Source of the DNA: Blastobasis lacticolella
Taxonomy: Eukaryota; Arthropoda; Insecta; Lepidoptera; Blastobasidae
Length of the DNA stretch: 64,000 nucleotides
NCBI GenBank assembly: GCA_905147135.1
Contig: LR990044.1
Coordinates: 9,180,122 to 9,244,121, forward strand
Direction: 5' to 3'
In this document: one piece after another, positions 22,401-32,445 of the stretch
Numbering within the stretch: the first letter of the stretch is position 1
Layout of the letters: every line of letters begins with the position of its first letter
Position numbers and translations under genes: made by a program
The notes under the pieces: generated by a model
Databases searched by the model: none
Told to the model about the DNA's origin: nothing
The model's input: the letters and a program-made list of their open reading frames with translations, nothing else

Positions 22401-24228
22401 TTCTTAGTAAAAAAAATTATATCCGGATAATTCTAAACGCGGCGTGCATTTGATTGTTATCGTTATAATTTTATGTTGACCTTGCGATTTTACGATATTA
22501 ATTGAAAATATAGCATAAAATAAAAATAATCTTGATTAATTAAATTCTATTATATCATGCCAACAAGTACGTGGACTTGAAACAAACGCGGAATTCTATT
22601 TCATTTAGATATTTTAAAGTTAAAGTGATTGTTCGAAATCTCTGGGGGAGTGACTAACATAGAGGTCACACATATTGTACTTTTGATCCCAAAACGATAA
22701 CCACCCTGGCGACAAAATTAAAATTCATAGAATCATCATTTTTCTGCCCTTATCCCATTCATTTTGGGTCGACACAGTATGTTTTCTTTTTAAAATTAAA
22801 GTTCATCGAATACCGAAAACTATTATAGTGAAATAATAAGAACTAGGCATTTGCTTTCACGGATTATTGCATTACGACAGCCTACGGAATAGCATGAAAT
22901 GGACCACCACAACTATATTGCGATATATATTATTTAAATACTGCCGAGCTCACCATATTATATTATTTTTGATTGCTTGTGACCTTGTTACTAAAATGCG
23001 GGCATTTCGCGCGTCGCTGGGCTCGAACCCCTCGTTCCTTTGACTTGCTACAAGAAGCAAAACAGTCTTAACTTTGACCTTGAGAGCAGCTGCGTCGGCA
23101 GATGTTGGCCGGTGGCGTCACCCACCATTAACGTAACAACGACAGAGCGCAGGATTCACGCGCGGCGGTCTAAAACGTTTGACCACACTTGGGACTTGGA
23201 ACCTTGTTACATTTAGGCGCGCCCGTGCTGTAATTATTTGTTTTATTATTAGTTTTCAAGATCTCTTGTTATTATTTGTTTTATTAGCGATGACTCTAGA
23301 TCTCTTCTTCTACAAGATTCTGGATGGGTTGCCGTTTCGTACTTTGCAGCTAGTTGGACTTCAGCACCGCGGCGAGCTCACCACTCGTTAGGTGTGTGTA
23401 GTCGGTGAAGCGAGTTTGACCATGGTCTCCCCCTGGGGTAGGGAATGAGGACCCTGGGACTGGTTCAACAGCCTCTGGCGGCGATTGGTATCATAGAACG
23501 CAGAAAAGTTTCTGTGTTCTATGATTGGTACCCCGTCACACGCACTTGAACACGTGACAGAATATCATTATTATTTGTAATTCTAGATACCTAAGACACG
23601 GTACCTACTCACTGGCGAATCTTCGAATTGCAAATAATGTGATCCCACCAAAAACATTTTAATGTAAAAATTCGCCAAGTCCCGTGACTCTCCCGTAAAA
23701 ATATATATTATGAGATCTATGGTGGAGCCAAATCACAGTACCTACTTCTTTAAAATAAATATTCTGAAAATTGCAGCGTAGTTCTCTTTTGTACATACTG
23801 AGTAAATAATAATAGGTACTTAAACTTATGATGACAATGCGATATAAAATTCCGTCAGTTTCTTCGGTTAAGCAAAGATATAAAGAGCTCGAAAATACAT
23901 TGAATTGCTTCGAGAAAAGGGTACGGCCGTGCTTGTCTTGGCAGCCGCACTGCCGGGTCCTCTGATTCCTCGCGAATCAGAGTAGACGTGCTCGCGAAAA
24001 TAATGCTTGGCTCGCGAGGTGGTCGGGTAATGGATGCGCACGCATATCTCGCTCATAAACTAAGCTCGCCCCTTCTCTTGTTCGAGTACCTATGAACATT
24101 TATATATTATTCTCAACATATTCTATACTCGCCCTCCTCATGCCATGACGAATTAATTTGCGTTTTCGTCACATTTGGAAAAATACATCTTAAGGTTAAC
24201 CCAAAAACTAAATAATAAAAATTAATGA
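19463..24228. other. No gene recognised
   Basis: Nearly 4.8 kb without an identified dispersed repeat except a hairpin at 23483-23530. A GC-rich patch at about 21140-21420 holds overlapping open frames on both strands (up to 145 codons, minus, without ATG) with low-complexity, Ala/Pro/Arg-rich products. CpG-richer DNA also lies near 23000-23180. No domain is recognised in any frame. Confidence 0.4.
23483..23530. repeat. Near-perfect palindrome flanked by direct repeats
   Basis: Arms 23491-23506 ('tcatagaacgcagaaa') and 23509-23524 are complementary with one G/T mismatch and only two bases between them, so the DNA is almost a continuous palindrome. The octamer 'gattggta' stands at 23483-23490 and 23523-23530, the second overlapping the right arm by two bases. 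Confidence 0.7.
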
Positions 24229-24575
24229 ACCGGTGGCCGAGTGGCTAAGGAAAGGTAATCCAACTCATAAGCGAAAGGTATCGGGTTCGAATCCCACTGC
24301 GGCCATGTACCAATGACTCTTTTCTGAGTTATGTACATAAGTACATTAGTTGAATGCTAACCGATGCTCTTACGGTGAGGGAAAACATAATGATAAAGCC
24401 TGCACATTCAGGCTACTGAATGTGAAACCTTGATTTCATCTGGTCAGGTTCGCTTGGTAGCAGGTACAAGGAGGTCAGATGGCAGTCTCTGTAATTATCT
24501 GATCTGCCAAATCCTGGATCATGATCAGGCCCTCATGCGCGAGAGCGCAAACGGGACATTAACGCTGAGTATAGT
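24229..24575 (+). mobile_element. Family S tRNA-derived SINE, best-preserved copy
   Basis: A-box-like TGGCCGAGTGG at 24234-24244 and a perfect B box GGTTCGAATCC at 24284-24294 form an RNA polymerase III internal promoter derived from a tRNA gene. The body follows: 'atgtaccaatgactcttttc', 'accgatgctcttacggtgag', 'cctgcacattcaggctactg', 'tctggtcaggttcgcttgg', 'gtcagatggcagtctctg', and the 3' terminus 'gagagcgcaaacgggacatt'. It serves as the reference for the other copies. A 119-codon open frame overlapping it (24430-24789) is incidental. No clear target duplication is seen. Confidence 0.9.
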
Positions 24576-24810
24576 ATTAATTAATAAATATTTGGTAACG
24601 CCCCCAGGTCAGCACGTAGACGTCTTAGAGTTTTTCGTACATTTGAAAGTCTGCTATTTTTCCTCAAGCGTCGCAAAAACGATAAAGCGGACATGCACAA
24701 CACGAGACACGGACAAAAAAAACTGCGCAAATATTTGTTCCAACTTATCAAACATATTTTACTTAAACAAAGACTGTGATGACCCATAGGCTAAAATACA
24801 TATAAATAAT

Positions 24811-25222
24811 AACCGGCCAAGTGCGAGTCGGACGTACGAAGTACGAAAGGTTCCATACCACCCGGATAATTTCTTTATTTTGGGTCTGCCTGCGAGTCTG
24901 AATCACGCTTGACCAGTTTTTACTATTCATTTGATGTTTATACCAAAAAATCTACTTAACGCTAAAAATGCTTTTTTATATTTGATACCCCTTCATTTTT
25001 TACATATTTCTTATTTAATAGCGGCTATTGTATTATTGTTGTTATAGCGGTTATGGAAACACATGTTCTAATACTATTATGTTTCCAAATCTTTAATTAC
25101 TCTGTGAAAGACAGACGGATGGACAGACAGCAGCAGCTCAGTAAAGAAAGATTCCCCTAAGATTAAGATTAAGAGAGAGAAGAGAGATTGAGGTTTTACC
25201 CTTCGGGTACGAAACACTAAAA
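24811..25222 (+). mobile_element. Lepidopteran 'ggccaagtgcgagtcgg' element
   Basis: The 5' end 'aaccggccaagtgcgagtcg' and 3' end 'ttacccttcgggtacgaaac' match a dispersed repeat I know as very abundant in Lepidoptera. Inside are a T-rich centre, 'gacagacggatggacagaca' and 'taagattaagagagag'. It is non-coding. The class is uncertain; it is non-autonomous. Confidence 0.75.
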
Positions 25223-25359
25223 CAACCTACATACAGCCTAATATAGAACCTCATAACCGCTTTCCATCACATCTCGTGAAGTGTCCAACCATTTGTCACT
25301 ACGATAATCATATTATAACTTTTTACAGTGAGACGATAACTAGTACTTAGTGACAAAAT

Positions 25360-25475
25360 GTGTAACCATGATCCAATCTGGTCCTGTGCCCCTGTTTCCG
25401 CGGAGGTCAGATAGCAGTCATTCTACTGTAGTAAGATTATCTGCAAAATCTTAGATTATGGTCAAGGTCTAGAAT
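25360..25475 (+). mobile_element. Family S fragment, 5' truncated
   Basis: 'tgtgtaaccatgatccaatc', then 'gcggaggtcagatagcagtc', 'attatctgcaaaatctt' and 'tatggtcaagg' match the 3' half of the S copy at 24229. Head and centre are missing. Confidence 0.75.
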
Positions 25476-25527
25476 ATTGACCCCAAGATACGACTTTTCT
25501 TAAAAATAATAAAAAAGGCAAGCCATT

Positions 25528-25672
25528 ATCCAATCTGGTCAGGTTCCCTTGGTAGCAGGATCATAGAGGTCAGATGGCAGTCGCTCCACTGTAATTACCT
25601 GATCTGCCAAATCCTGGATCATGGTCAAGGCGGATCCCGAGCCCTCGTGCGCGATGATGATGATGATGAATA
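25528..25672 (+). mobile_element. Family S fragment ending in a GAT microsatellite
   Basis: This 3' half copy is better preserved than its neighbour: 'atccaatctggtcaggttcc', 'aggtcagatggcagtcgctc', 'attacctgatctgccaaatc', 'aaggcggatcccgagccctc'. At the point where the family 3' end should read 'gagagcgc', it runs into 'gatgatgatgatgatga'. Confidence 0.8.
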
Positions 25673-26942
25673 AAAAAGGAAAGCGCATCGTCTCCCTCTC
25701 ATCACAGAAGATGTACTGACTTAGTAAAAGCCCTAGGGAACCTACTGATGCTAGAGGCACAAACGATATTGGAGCCTCGGGTGATTATCATTGGCATTCG
25801 ACGTATCAAAACAACATCCTGTCCACCTTCATCTACTTATAATTAAAACGTTGCATAACCCGAACGCGGTGTTTTGACTCGCCGTTATCGGGCGTTCTTA
25901 AATCTCAACGCGTCCGTTATCAGGGCCGCGATCTGTCATTTTCTGTCACCCGCGGCTTGCGCCCGCGCATCCGCGCTGGTCAGCCGTGACGAAGTACCGC
26001 ATCAATCACCCGCCGCGGTTTGACGCAAACTGTCACGAGGCGCGCATGACACGTTTGACATCCGGCTACAACAGCGCTCAGATAAAGACATCATCCGATT
26101 AGAGATTTCCTATATTGCGGCCGCGGTTTGCACACGTGATTGATGTATCGATCGAGTACTCGATACGAACAATGACGTCTATGAAGAGATTGCGAGGGAA
26201 ATCTTGCTCCGATTACATATCTTGTTTTGGATTGTTTTTATTTTTTCAATTGTAGGTTCAATGGACATATCTAGTTCAGTGGGCTGCTTTGACAAAAAGT
26301 TATGTTTCTTTCATTTCTGATGTCCTGATCGCTGTATGAATTTCATCCCTGAGCTGAATCACTTGTGTAAATCAAGCACAAAAATAAAAAAGTATTACAG
26401 TAAAGTCGGAACGACTCATGCAAATGCAACAATGACTCACTCTGGCTGAGCAAAAGTAAAACGCTCGCACTTTCTTATTTTGCGAGACCACTGAGCATTC
26501 CAACTTAGCAGCAGAGTATTACTCCACTATTATCCAGCCTGCATCGATGTACAGACGTCGATTCGCGCATACAGGGATGACATCATGTGAATACAATTTC
26601 ACCGGGTACTTTACGATGTCGCGGGCGCGTGGCCGCGGCCGGGTTCCACGTGACAACTCTTGCGCAAACAAGGATGTTGGCTCAGGTGCGGTTTGCGTAA
26701 CGCGCTGGCGCACCTACGGTCCGCACGCACGCGCAGCAACGGCTTATCTGCCGCTGAAAGAGCATTGTATGGCAATCGCTGCGCCGACCCAATTAATTGT
26801 AAACAGAGCAGACGCCGGTTCAGCCGTTCAGCCCCTTCTGCGCGAACCCCTTATGAGCCCTCATCTGCGCGAACTTAATCGTGCTGAAATTGTATGAAGA
26901 GAATTCCAGTATATTGTCTAATGTATCTTCAATCTTTTCTCA
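25673..26942. other. No gene recognised; two CpG-rich patches
   Basis: Patches at about 25860-26110 and 26600-26880 are rich in CpG ('cacccgcggcttgcgcccgc', 'gcgggcgcgtggccgcggcc'). A 116-codon open frame with ATG spans 26547-26897 without a recognisable domain. The patches could be regulatory or exonic, but nothing decides this. Confidence 0.4.
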
Positions 26943-27430
26943 ATTACTCAATCTCCATAAATTATTTAAGCAGCACAAACGACAGATCAGCCAATATGTC
27001 TGTAGCTCCGTAACTTGCCGTATAAGCCTGTAGTTATACGAGCTTAGTCAAGATCGCCGTGTGGTGTCCGGCAGAGTAGAATAGCACCAACCCCTTACAC
27101 TCATGGGTGTCGTACAAGGCGACTAATGTTTTCGAGGCAAAATATCAAGAGCCTCCGTAGTCTGGAAAATGGGCAGCAGCATTTTCCATTGTTATATTTA
27201 AACACTGCGATCTCCAACCCGCCTGCCAAGCGTGGAGATTATGGCAATAACCTCCCCTTTCGTGGGAGAGGCCCTAAGTCCTGCAGTGGACTGATACGGG
27301 CTGTGATGATGAGTCAAGATCGTTGCACCAACAGCATCATAATCCATAGCCCGTACTAATCCACTGCTGAACATAGGCTGCGAGCAGGTCTTTAACTTTT
27401 ATTTTGTTTCTCATGTCCCCATGTCTGTTC
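26943..27430 (+). repeat. Left arm of 488-bp perfect inverted repeat
   Basis: The reverse complement of this arm is found at 28066-28553. I compared the full length by eye and saw no mismatch or gap; the coordinates are exactly symmetrical. The outer end begins 'attactcaatctccataaat' and the inner end is 'atgtccccatgtctgttc'. The middle (about 27050-27390) is a copy of family P, recognised by 'caccaaccccttacactcat', 'ccaacccgcctgccaagcgt' and 'ggccctaagtcctgcagtgg'. A 77-codon open frame (27126-27359) is mirrored in the other arm and is incidental. Confidence 0.95.
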
Positions 27431-27797
27431 ATAATAAAATCTTGCAAGCTAAATTTAACTCATTTCTCGGTGTCCGGTTGAGCTTATATATATTATGTAA
27501 GTTCGGTGAGAATGCAATGTTATGTTACTATCGAGCTGATCTGATGATGGAGATGGAAGGTGGTCATAGGAACTCCTAAACTACGCATGGTAATCCCATC
27601 GAGTTTAGGCTCGTTTGATTAGTCTTGACAAGTACTTTGACTGATCATAGAGAACGCGCAATAAAAGCTTGCGATGAAAAAATATTTTTCATTTGAGAAC
27701 TTGTTTGTATACAAGATAGCAAACGAGCAAGCAAGTCTGTGTTCATCCCGTCACTCCTCGGAGCCTCGCCATTCTTGAGGTGGCCTAATCTCGCCCA

Positions 27798-27872
27798 GGG
27801 GCCGTATTTCTGAAACACCCGTTGCGCATGCGAGCGCTCGCGTGGCTGCGAGCGGTTCAGAAATAGGGCCCC
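27798..27872. mobile_element. 75-bp snapback mini-element
   Basis: Terminal inverted repeats GGGGCCGTATTTCTGAA (27798) and its complement ending at 27872 match over 17 bp with one mismatch. The centre holds a second 7-bp stem, CGCTCGC/GCGAGCG. Flanking bases give no clear target duplication. It could be a very short MITE. Confidence 0.6.
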
Positions 27873-28045
27873 AGATGGATGTCGGGAAGCTCGTTTGTAG
27901 GTGGCGGGTTAGTCTATACCTAAACCACGCAACGGATTTGAATGCGATTTTTACTATCATTGAGATATATGTACATTAAATGCCTATTACAATAGCGAAA
28001 CCCCAAGAACTCCCGGTCGCAGCCGGCGCGGGTGGAAAAGACACC

Positions 28046-28065
28046 GTAACAGGTACTCCTGTTAC
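28046..28065. repeat. 20-bp hairpin at palindrome border
   Basis: GTAACAGG (28046-28053), loop TACT, CCTGTTAC (28058-28065): a perfect 8-bp stem. It ends exactly one base before the first base of the right arm at 28066. Confidence 0.8.
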
Positions 28066-28553
28066 GAACAGACATGGGGACATGAGAAACAAAATAAAAG
28101 TTAAAGACCTGCTCGCAGCCTATGTTCAGCAGTGGATTAGTACGGGCTATGGATTATGATGCTGTTGGTGCAACGATCTTGACTCATCATCACAGCCCGT
28201 ATCAGTCCACTGCAGGACTTAGGGCCTCTCCCACGAAAGGGGAGGTTATTGCCATAATCTCCACGCTTGGCAGGCGGGTTGGAGATCGCAGTGTTTAAAT
28301 ATAACAATGGAAAATGCTGCTGCCCATTTTCCAGACTACGGAGGCTCTTGATATTTTGCCTCGAAAACATTAGTCGCCTTGTACGACACCCATGAGTGTA
28401 AGGGGTTGGTGCTATTCTACTCTGCCGGACACCACACGGCGATCTTGACTAAGCTCGTATAACTACAGGCTTATACGGCAAGTTACGGAGCTACAGACAT
28501 ATTGGCTGATCTGTCGTTTGTGCTGCTTAAATAATTTATGGAGATTGAGTAAT
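28066..28553 (-). repeat. Right arm of 488-bp perfect inverted repeat
   Basis: This is the complement of 26943-27430 with no difference seen. The outer end finishes 'gagattgagtaat'; the next bases (gggag) no longer match the left flank. No target-site duplication is evident outside the arms. Another copy of the internal P repeat lies 1.8 kb downstream in the same orientation (30403-30665) but is clearly diverged. Confidence 0.95.
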
Positions 28554-29604
28554 GGGAGAAACGGTTATTATCAAGATGATGAATTTTCAAGTAGTGGAAT
28601 TCGCTTATCTTAAACAACGTTACAATCAAAACTTCGTTCACTCTTCGGCAGCCCCCTAGAGACTCCGCGTTCCCGCCGAGCTGTAACGTCGGCCTTACCG
28701 CTTAGCTCGACTTCAACGTCGCCATCTTTAGCCTATTATTATAGGCATAGGGACCAATCGAAGCAAGGTAGCGCGCCAATGTATCTGTCAAGCGTCATCA
28801 CGAGGCTCGTAAGAACGACCACGATGGCGCACGTTCCGTTTCCGCTTTATCATATACGGTTCCGACATAAATAACATAATATATACCGTCATATTCAATA
28901 TAGGCCACCACTAAATATTAAATGTCAAGTTACAACTTTCTTACGTTTATTTTTTATTTTTATTGTGCCACTAGTACCTTTAAACGCGGTCTTGGGCTGA
29001 AATAAATGTCGCAGAGTAGAAAGTAATGCAAACGTATTGTAGTAAGTATAATAAACATGAAAAGAAATGATACGTAACAATAATGTTTTGTCTGCAACTT
29101 TTTTTGTTTTGTTGGACCGTTACCCTTGCCTTTTATGTCATTTAAAAGCGACAGTGGAAAAAGTGTTGTTTATTGCGTTTTAGGGAAGGTCGGTTATGTC
29201 AGTCTTGCTAACAAAAGGCTTCTTGGACATCGTAGCTACTTTTATTGTCGAATCCTTTTGCTTTTGCATGAAAAGGGAAAGTGAACCAATTCTAGCCTTT
29301 ATTTATATTTCAAGTCTATTTGTGTTGTCTTTTTTTTTCTATCCGAGTGCCGCTTCATTAGCAAGCGAGAGCAAAATATGGCCGCCATTTCGTAGAATTT
29401 TGTGTAACAAAACAAACAACAAGTACCTGAGATAAAAGCATTCACTACGATTGTCAATGCCAAGATAGATAATATGCTAATGTTGAAAGGGACTCAAATA
29501 TTGTTCTTCTACCACTGCAGTTTTCAAATATTTATTTACGAAATGTGTTATAGAAAAATAGAGTTTAATATTTTCTGGGCAGTTATTACGTATCACAAAA
29601 GCTA
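28554..29604. other. No gene recognised
   Basis: A CpG-containing patch lies at 28640-28850 and AT-rich DNA follows. A 79-codon open frame at 29196-29435 (ATG, hydrophobic product) has no recognisable domain. Confidence 0.45.
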
Positions 29605-29915
29605 ACAACACATTCACGTTTCCCCGGGTGTTGCAGGTGTCTATGGGCGGCGGTGATCAGGGGGTCTATAAAGGCCACATTACAGTTTCATAATATGATT
29701 CATATTCATTTCCCACAAACTTCTCTGCAGCGTCCTCGGCAGCAACGTCGCTGTTGTTCACATAGACATTGCAATTCAAAATGGCGTCACTTAATTCCAG
29801 TATTGGCCACCGGATTAGATAAGTTTGTGGCACCCTAATATAGATCATAATATGACACGCTAATGTGGCCTTTTTAGACCCCCAGTAGTGAACAGTGATT
29901 ACTTTCCATCCAGCT
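29605..29915 (+). mobile_element. LINE 3'-end fragment (family L) split by an insertion
   Basis: 'gttgcaggtgtctatgggcg' and 'gcggtgatca' stop at 29659. The continuation 'agtgattactttccatccag' resumes after 29884. Together they give the L block order 'ggcggtgatc-actttccatc' seen at 35085-35185. The interruption is the MITE at 29660-29883. Confidence 0.65.
29660..29883. mobile_element. 224-bp MITE with GGGGGTCTA termini
   Basis: The left end GGGGGTCTATAAAGGCCACA and the complement of the right end (...ggcctttttagaccccc) match over about 24 bp with one mismatch. Further pairing continues ('cataatatgat', 'ccacaaactt'/'aagtttgtgg'). The element sits inside an L fragment. An imperfect 8-bp repeat (ggtgatca/agtgatta) might be the target duplication, but the exact ends are then ambiguous. 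No coding capacity. Confidence 0.75.
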
Positions 29916-30402
29916 ACTAGTATGTGAAAGACAAAGTGAAACTAGCATTTGCCTGCAACTTCGGTCGCGCTGAATTTAAATAATCACTTTGGTGGTTCCA
30001 AAGTTTCAATCCATTACTCATGTAAGGTTCGATAGTTTTAAGGTATATTATAGTGGGGATATGGAGACAAAGGCAGTCTTTCGTAGACGTTGAGAGCGAG
30101 CACTTGTGTAGAACCTCTGTGATCTGATTGTGTTTTTATACCAAAATAATATTTGTAAAAAGTTATAAGTTGGTTTTATTTAAAATATACAACGTTAAAT
30201 TGTTTAAATCGGTGTATTAATTTACAACCTACTGAGATAGTTTACACTCATTACCACCTCAACACACAAGACATACCTTTATTTGTCGATAATATGGCTA
30301 CGTAAATAGGCGCTTTACCGAAATATCCACTCTTTCGTCATTATGTAAGTTTAATTCAGTAAGGACCGTCAGCGAAGAAAAAAGAAATCAGGGAGCTACG
30401 TA
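29916..30402. other. No gene recognised
   Basis: AT-rich sequence without recognised repeats or credible frames. Confidence 0.5.
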
Positions 30403-30665
30403 CATCATCATCACAGTCGTTCCAACAATTCAACAGGACTTAGGGCCTCTCCCACGAAAAGGGAGATTATTGGCACAATCTCCACGCTTGGCAGTCGGGT
30501 TGGAGATCGCAGTGATGTAAATACAACAATCGAAAACGCTGCTGCTAATTTTCTAGCCTACGGAGACTAGATATTTTGCCTCGGAAACTTTAGTCGCCTT
30601 GTACGACACCCACGAGTGTAAAGGGTTGGTGATATTCTACTCTGCCGGACACCACACGGCTACCT
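30403..30665 (-). repeat. Family P repeat, diverged copy
   Basis: It reads, in the orientation of the right palindrome arm, 'aggacttagggcctctccca', 'tctccacgcttggcagtcgg', 'tattttgcctcggaaacttt', 'gtcgccttgtacgacaccca' and 'ctactctgccggacaccaca'. Differences from the arms are frequent, unlike the arms compared with each other. Confidence 0.8.
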
Positions 30666-30987
30666 AGATGCCTGTGTATGAATAACGTTGATGATAATAA
30701 TGCATCACTTACACTTGCAAAGCCACAATATAAAGTTTCATCACCCCACCTCCGCTATCACCAAGGGAATGTAAATATAGGAAGATAATTTAGTCAGCGC
30801 TTTATATACAATGCAGCGTTTATCTACTCGTAATTATGAACACTCATAAAGTAAGTGTTGTGCAATGAAGAGTTGTATGTAGCTTCAAGTAGCTGTAGTT
30901 GTAAGCAAAACATTGGCTTGTTAATTTAATAAATACCGTTTGTTGTTTTGTTTGCTTGTTTCTAAGGGATATGGTCAAAAACTACTT
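30666..30987. other. No gene recognised
   Basis: AT-rich, unremarkable. Confidence 0.5.
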
Positions 30988-31258
30988 AAGTAGCCGATTT
31001 TGGAAATTCTTTCACCTATAGGAAGCTTCATTATCAGCGAGTACCTTGCTACATTTTGTCTTCAAAAAAATTAACAGATCCCTAAAAAAATTATTATCAA
31101 TTTTTTTGTTGTATCTGTAACTGTCCGGGCAAGGTTTGTATGAAAGAAAAAAAGTATTTATTAGGGGTAAGGTAGAGGGTAGGTGTAGAGTAGGGGTAAA
31201 GTAGGATAGGAGTAGGGATAGAGTAGGGTACATGTAAAGTAGGGGGGTTTGCACCACT
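30988..31258 (-). repeat. Family Q-related repeat with TAGGG-like simple tract
   Basis: Plus-strand blocks: 'gattttggaaattctttcac', 'aggaagcttcattatcagcg', a T-rich centre, then a G/T/A tract at 31165-31250 built from 'gtaggggtaaagtagg' and 'agggatagagtagggt'. In reverse this matches the C/T-rich tract and 'ctttcatacaaaccttgccc' layout of the family Q copies, so I place it near that family. Confidence 0.5.
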
Positions 31259-31924
31259 GATAGACAAATTTATTTTTATGCCAAATTATAAAGTATTATT
31301 ATAACATTAAGTGACTTGTCACAAAATGAACAGAACATTAAGGATAATGTTTCAAAACTCATTTGAGTTGTGATGTCAATATTTATTTCGTATGCAATTA
31401 TGAGGTATTAAAATACATGTTACACGGAGTGCGTCAGAACAGGTCGAAAACTATGAATTAATAAAGCTATTTTAAGAGACTCTTCCGTATGTATCACATC
31501 ACTCGACGTAGCGGAGCGCCTACTACTGTAATATCCACGGCGATACATGCCAATGACGTCATAAGCGTTCACTGCCAAGGCCCCATCCACCGTATACCTA
31601 CATCGATCACTCTCGCTCAACTTTATTACGGTACCTTACCTACCTTATACCTATACTGCTCCTAGTAATAATACCTATAGTGTAATATCAAGTTTCATTA
31701 GAAAATGACTTACCAAGTATTTTAAATGTCATGCGTGAATGTTTATTTAGAATTGTCTTCTTTGTCTTTCCTAGGTAAATTATTCGTTCATCATTTTATT
31801 TTCTGTTATGAAGCGTATCCATAACTTTATTACCTATTAGGACATTAATTTTTATCAAATCACTGAACGGCTATGGAAATTACAATATGACTTTGTTGTA
31901 CAGGAGATAGTGTAGTATCCAAGC
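31259..31924. other. No gene recognised
   Basis: AT-rich; a minus-strand open frame at 31420-31620 has no recognisable domain. Nothing further. Confidence 0.5.
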
Positions 31925-32000
31925 AGTAACTCCACTTCCACTCTACTTTCCATCAGGTGACCCGCTTGCCTGTTTGTATGTCGTATAACAAAAAAAAAAA
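31925..32000 (+). mobile_element. LINE 3'-end fragment (family L) with poly-A tail
   Basis: 'ctttccatcaggtgacccgc' and 'ttgcctgtttgtatgtcgta' are followed by 'taac' and an A-run at 31990-31999, the usual 3' terminus of this family. Confidence 0.75.
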
Positions 32001-32054
32001 GTAACCATTCAACAAATCATAATGTTTACTTACAACATAACCACCACTGAACTC

Positions 32055-32115
32055 CACAGTGTGTAACCATGATCCAATCTAGTTAGTTTCTCCTGTTAAC
32101 TGTGCCACGGAGGTC
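32055..32115 (+). mobile_element. Family S fragment, sense
   Basis: 'cagtgtgtaaccatgatcca', 'atctagttagtttctcctg' and 'ccacggaggtca' match the middle of family S. It stops where the next, oppositely oriented S copy begins. Confidence 0.65.
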
Positions 32116-32127
32116 AATATCCCGGTT

Positions 32128-32445
32128 GTGGTCTTGCGCGCGAGGGCCCAGGGTCCGCCTTGACCATGATCCAGGATTTGCTAGATCCGGTAATTACAGT
32201 GGTGCGACTGCCAACTGACCGCCGCGATTACGTTAACAGGAGAACCTCACGAGATTGGATCAGGGTTCACATTCAGTCGCCTCAATGTGCAGGTTTCATC
32301 ACGATTTCCCTCATCGTTAGTAGCGGTCAGTGTGCATATCTCGTAAAAAGGCATTGGTACATGGCGGTACTGGGGTTCGAACCAAACTCTCCTCCTTACG
32401 AGTCGGACCCGCTAGCCGGCCACCGAGGGTCCCGCTCAGTAAGAC
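32128..32445 (-). mobile_element. Family S tRNA-derived SINE
   Basis: Near full length in reverse. Plus-strand blocks: 'gcgcgcgagggcccagggtc', 'cttgaccatgatccaggat', 'ggtaattacagtggtgcgac', 'gagattggatcagggttcac', 'cctcaatgtgcaggtttcat', 'ggcattggtacatggcggt', B-box complement 'ggggttcgaacc', and the head 'gcaccgagggtc'-like 'ccggccaccgagggtc'. A 108-codon plus-strand frame (32160-32486) across it is incidental. Confidence 0.85.

Larger units (their letters stand above)
27431..28065. other. 635-bp spacer of the inverted repeat
   Basis: It holds 'gagctgatctgatgatggag' (familiar from lepidopteran repeats), a 75-bp snapback at 27798-27872, a short Q-like stretch 'ccacgcaacggatttgaatg' near 27917 and a 20-bp hairpin at its right border. 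No gene. It is not itself palindromic. Confidence 0.7.

Noticed and set aside
24229..24310. tRNA gene
   Set aside because: The A and B boxes are present, but there is no closing acceptor stem, and the sequence continues into the S SINE body shared by several copies.
26547..26897. 116-codon ATG frame
   Set aside because: Within a CpG-rich patch with a second overlapping frame; no recognisable domain.
27126..28370. Identical 77-residue products predicted from both strands
   Set aside because: They are the mirror images produced by the 488-bp inverted repeat within family P, not two genes.
26943..28553. Ordinary transposon with long terminal inverted repeats
   Set aside because: No target-site duplication, no transposase in the spacer, and the arms contain an older dispersed repeat (P) that exists elsewhere without the inverted partner.
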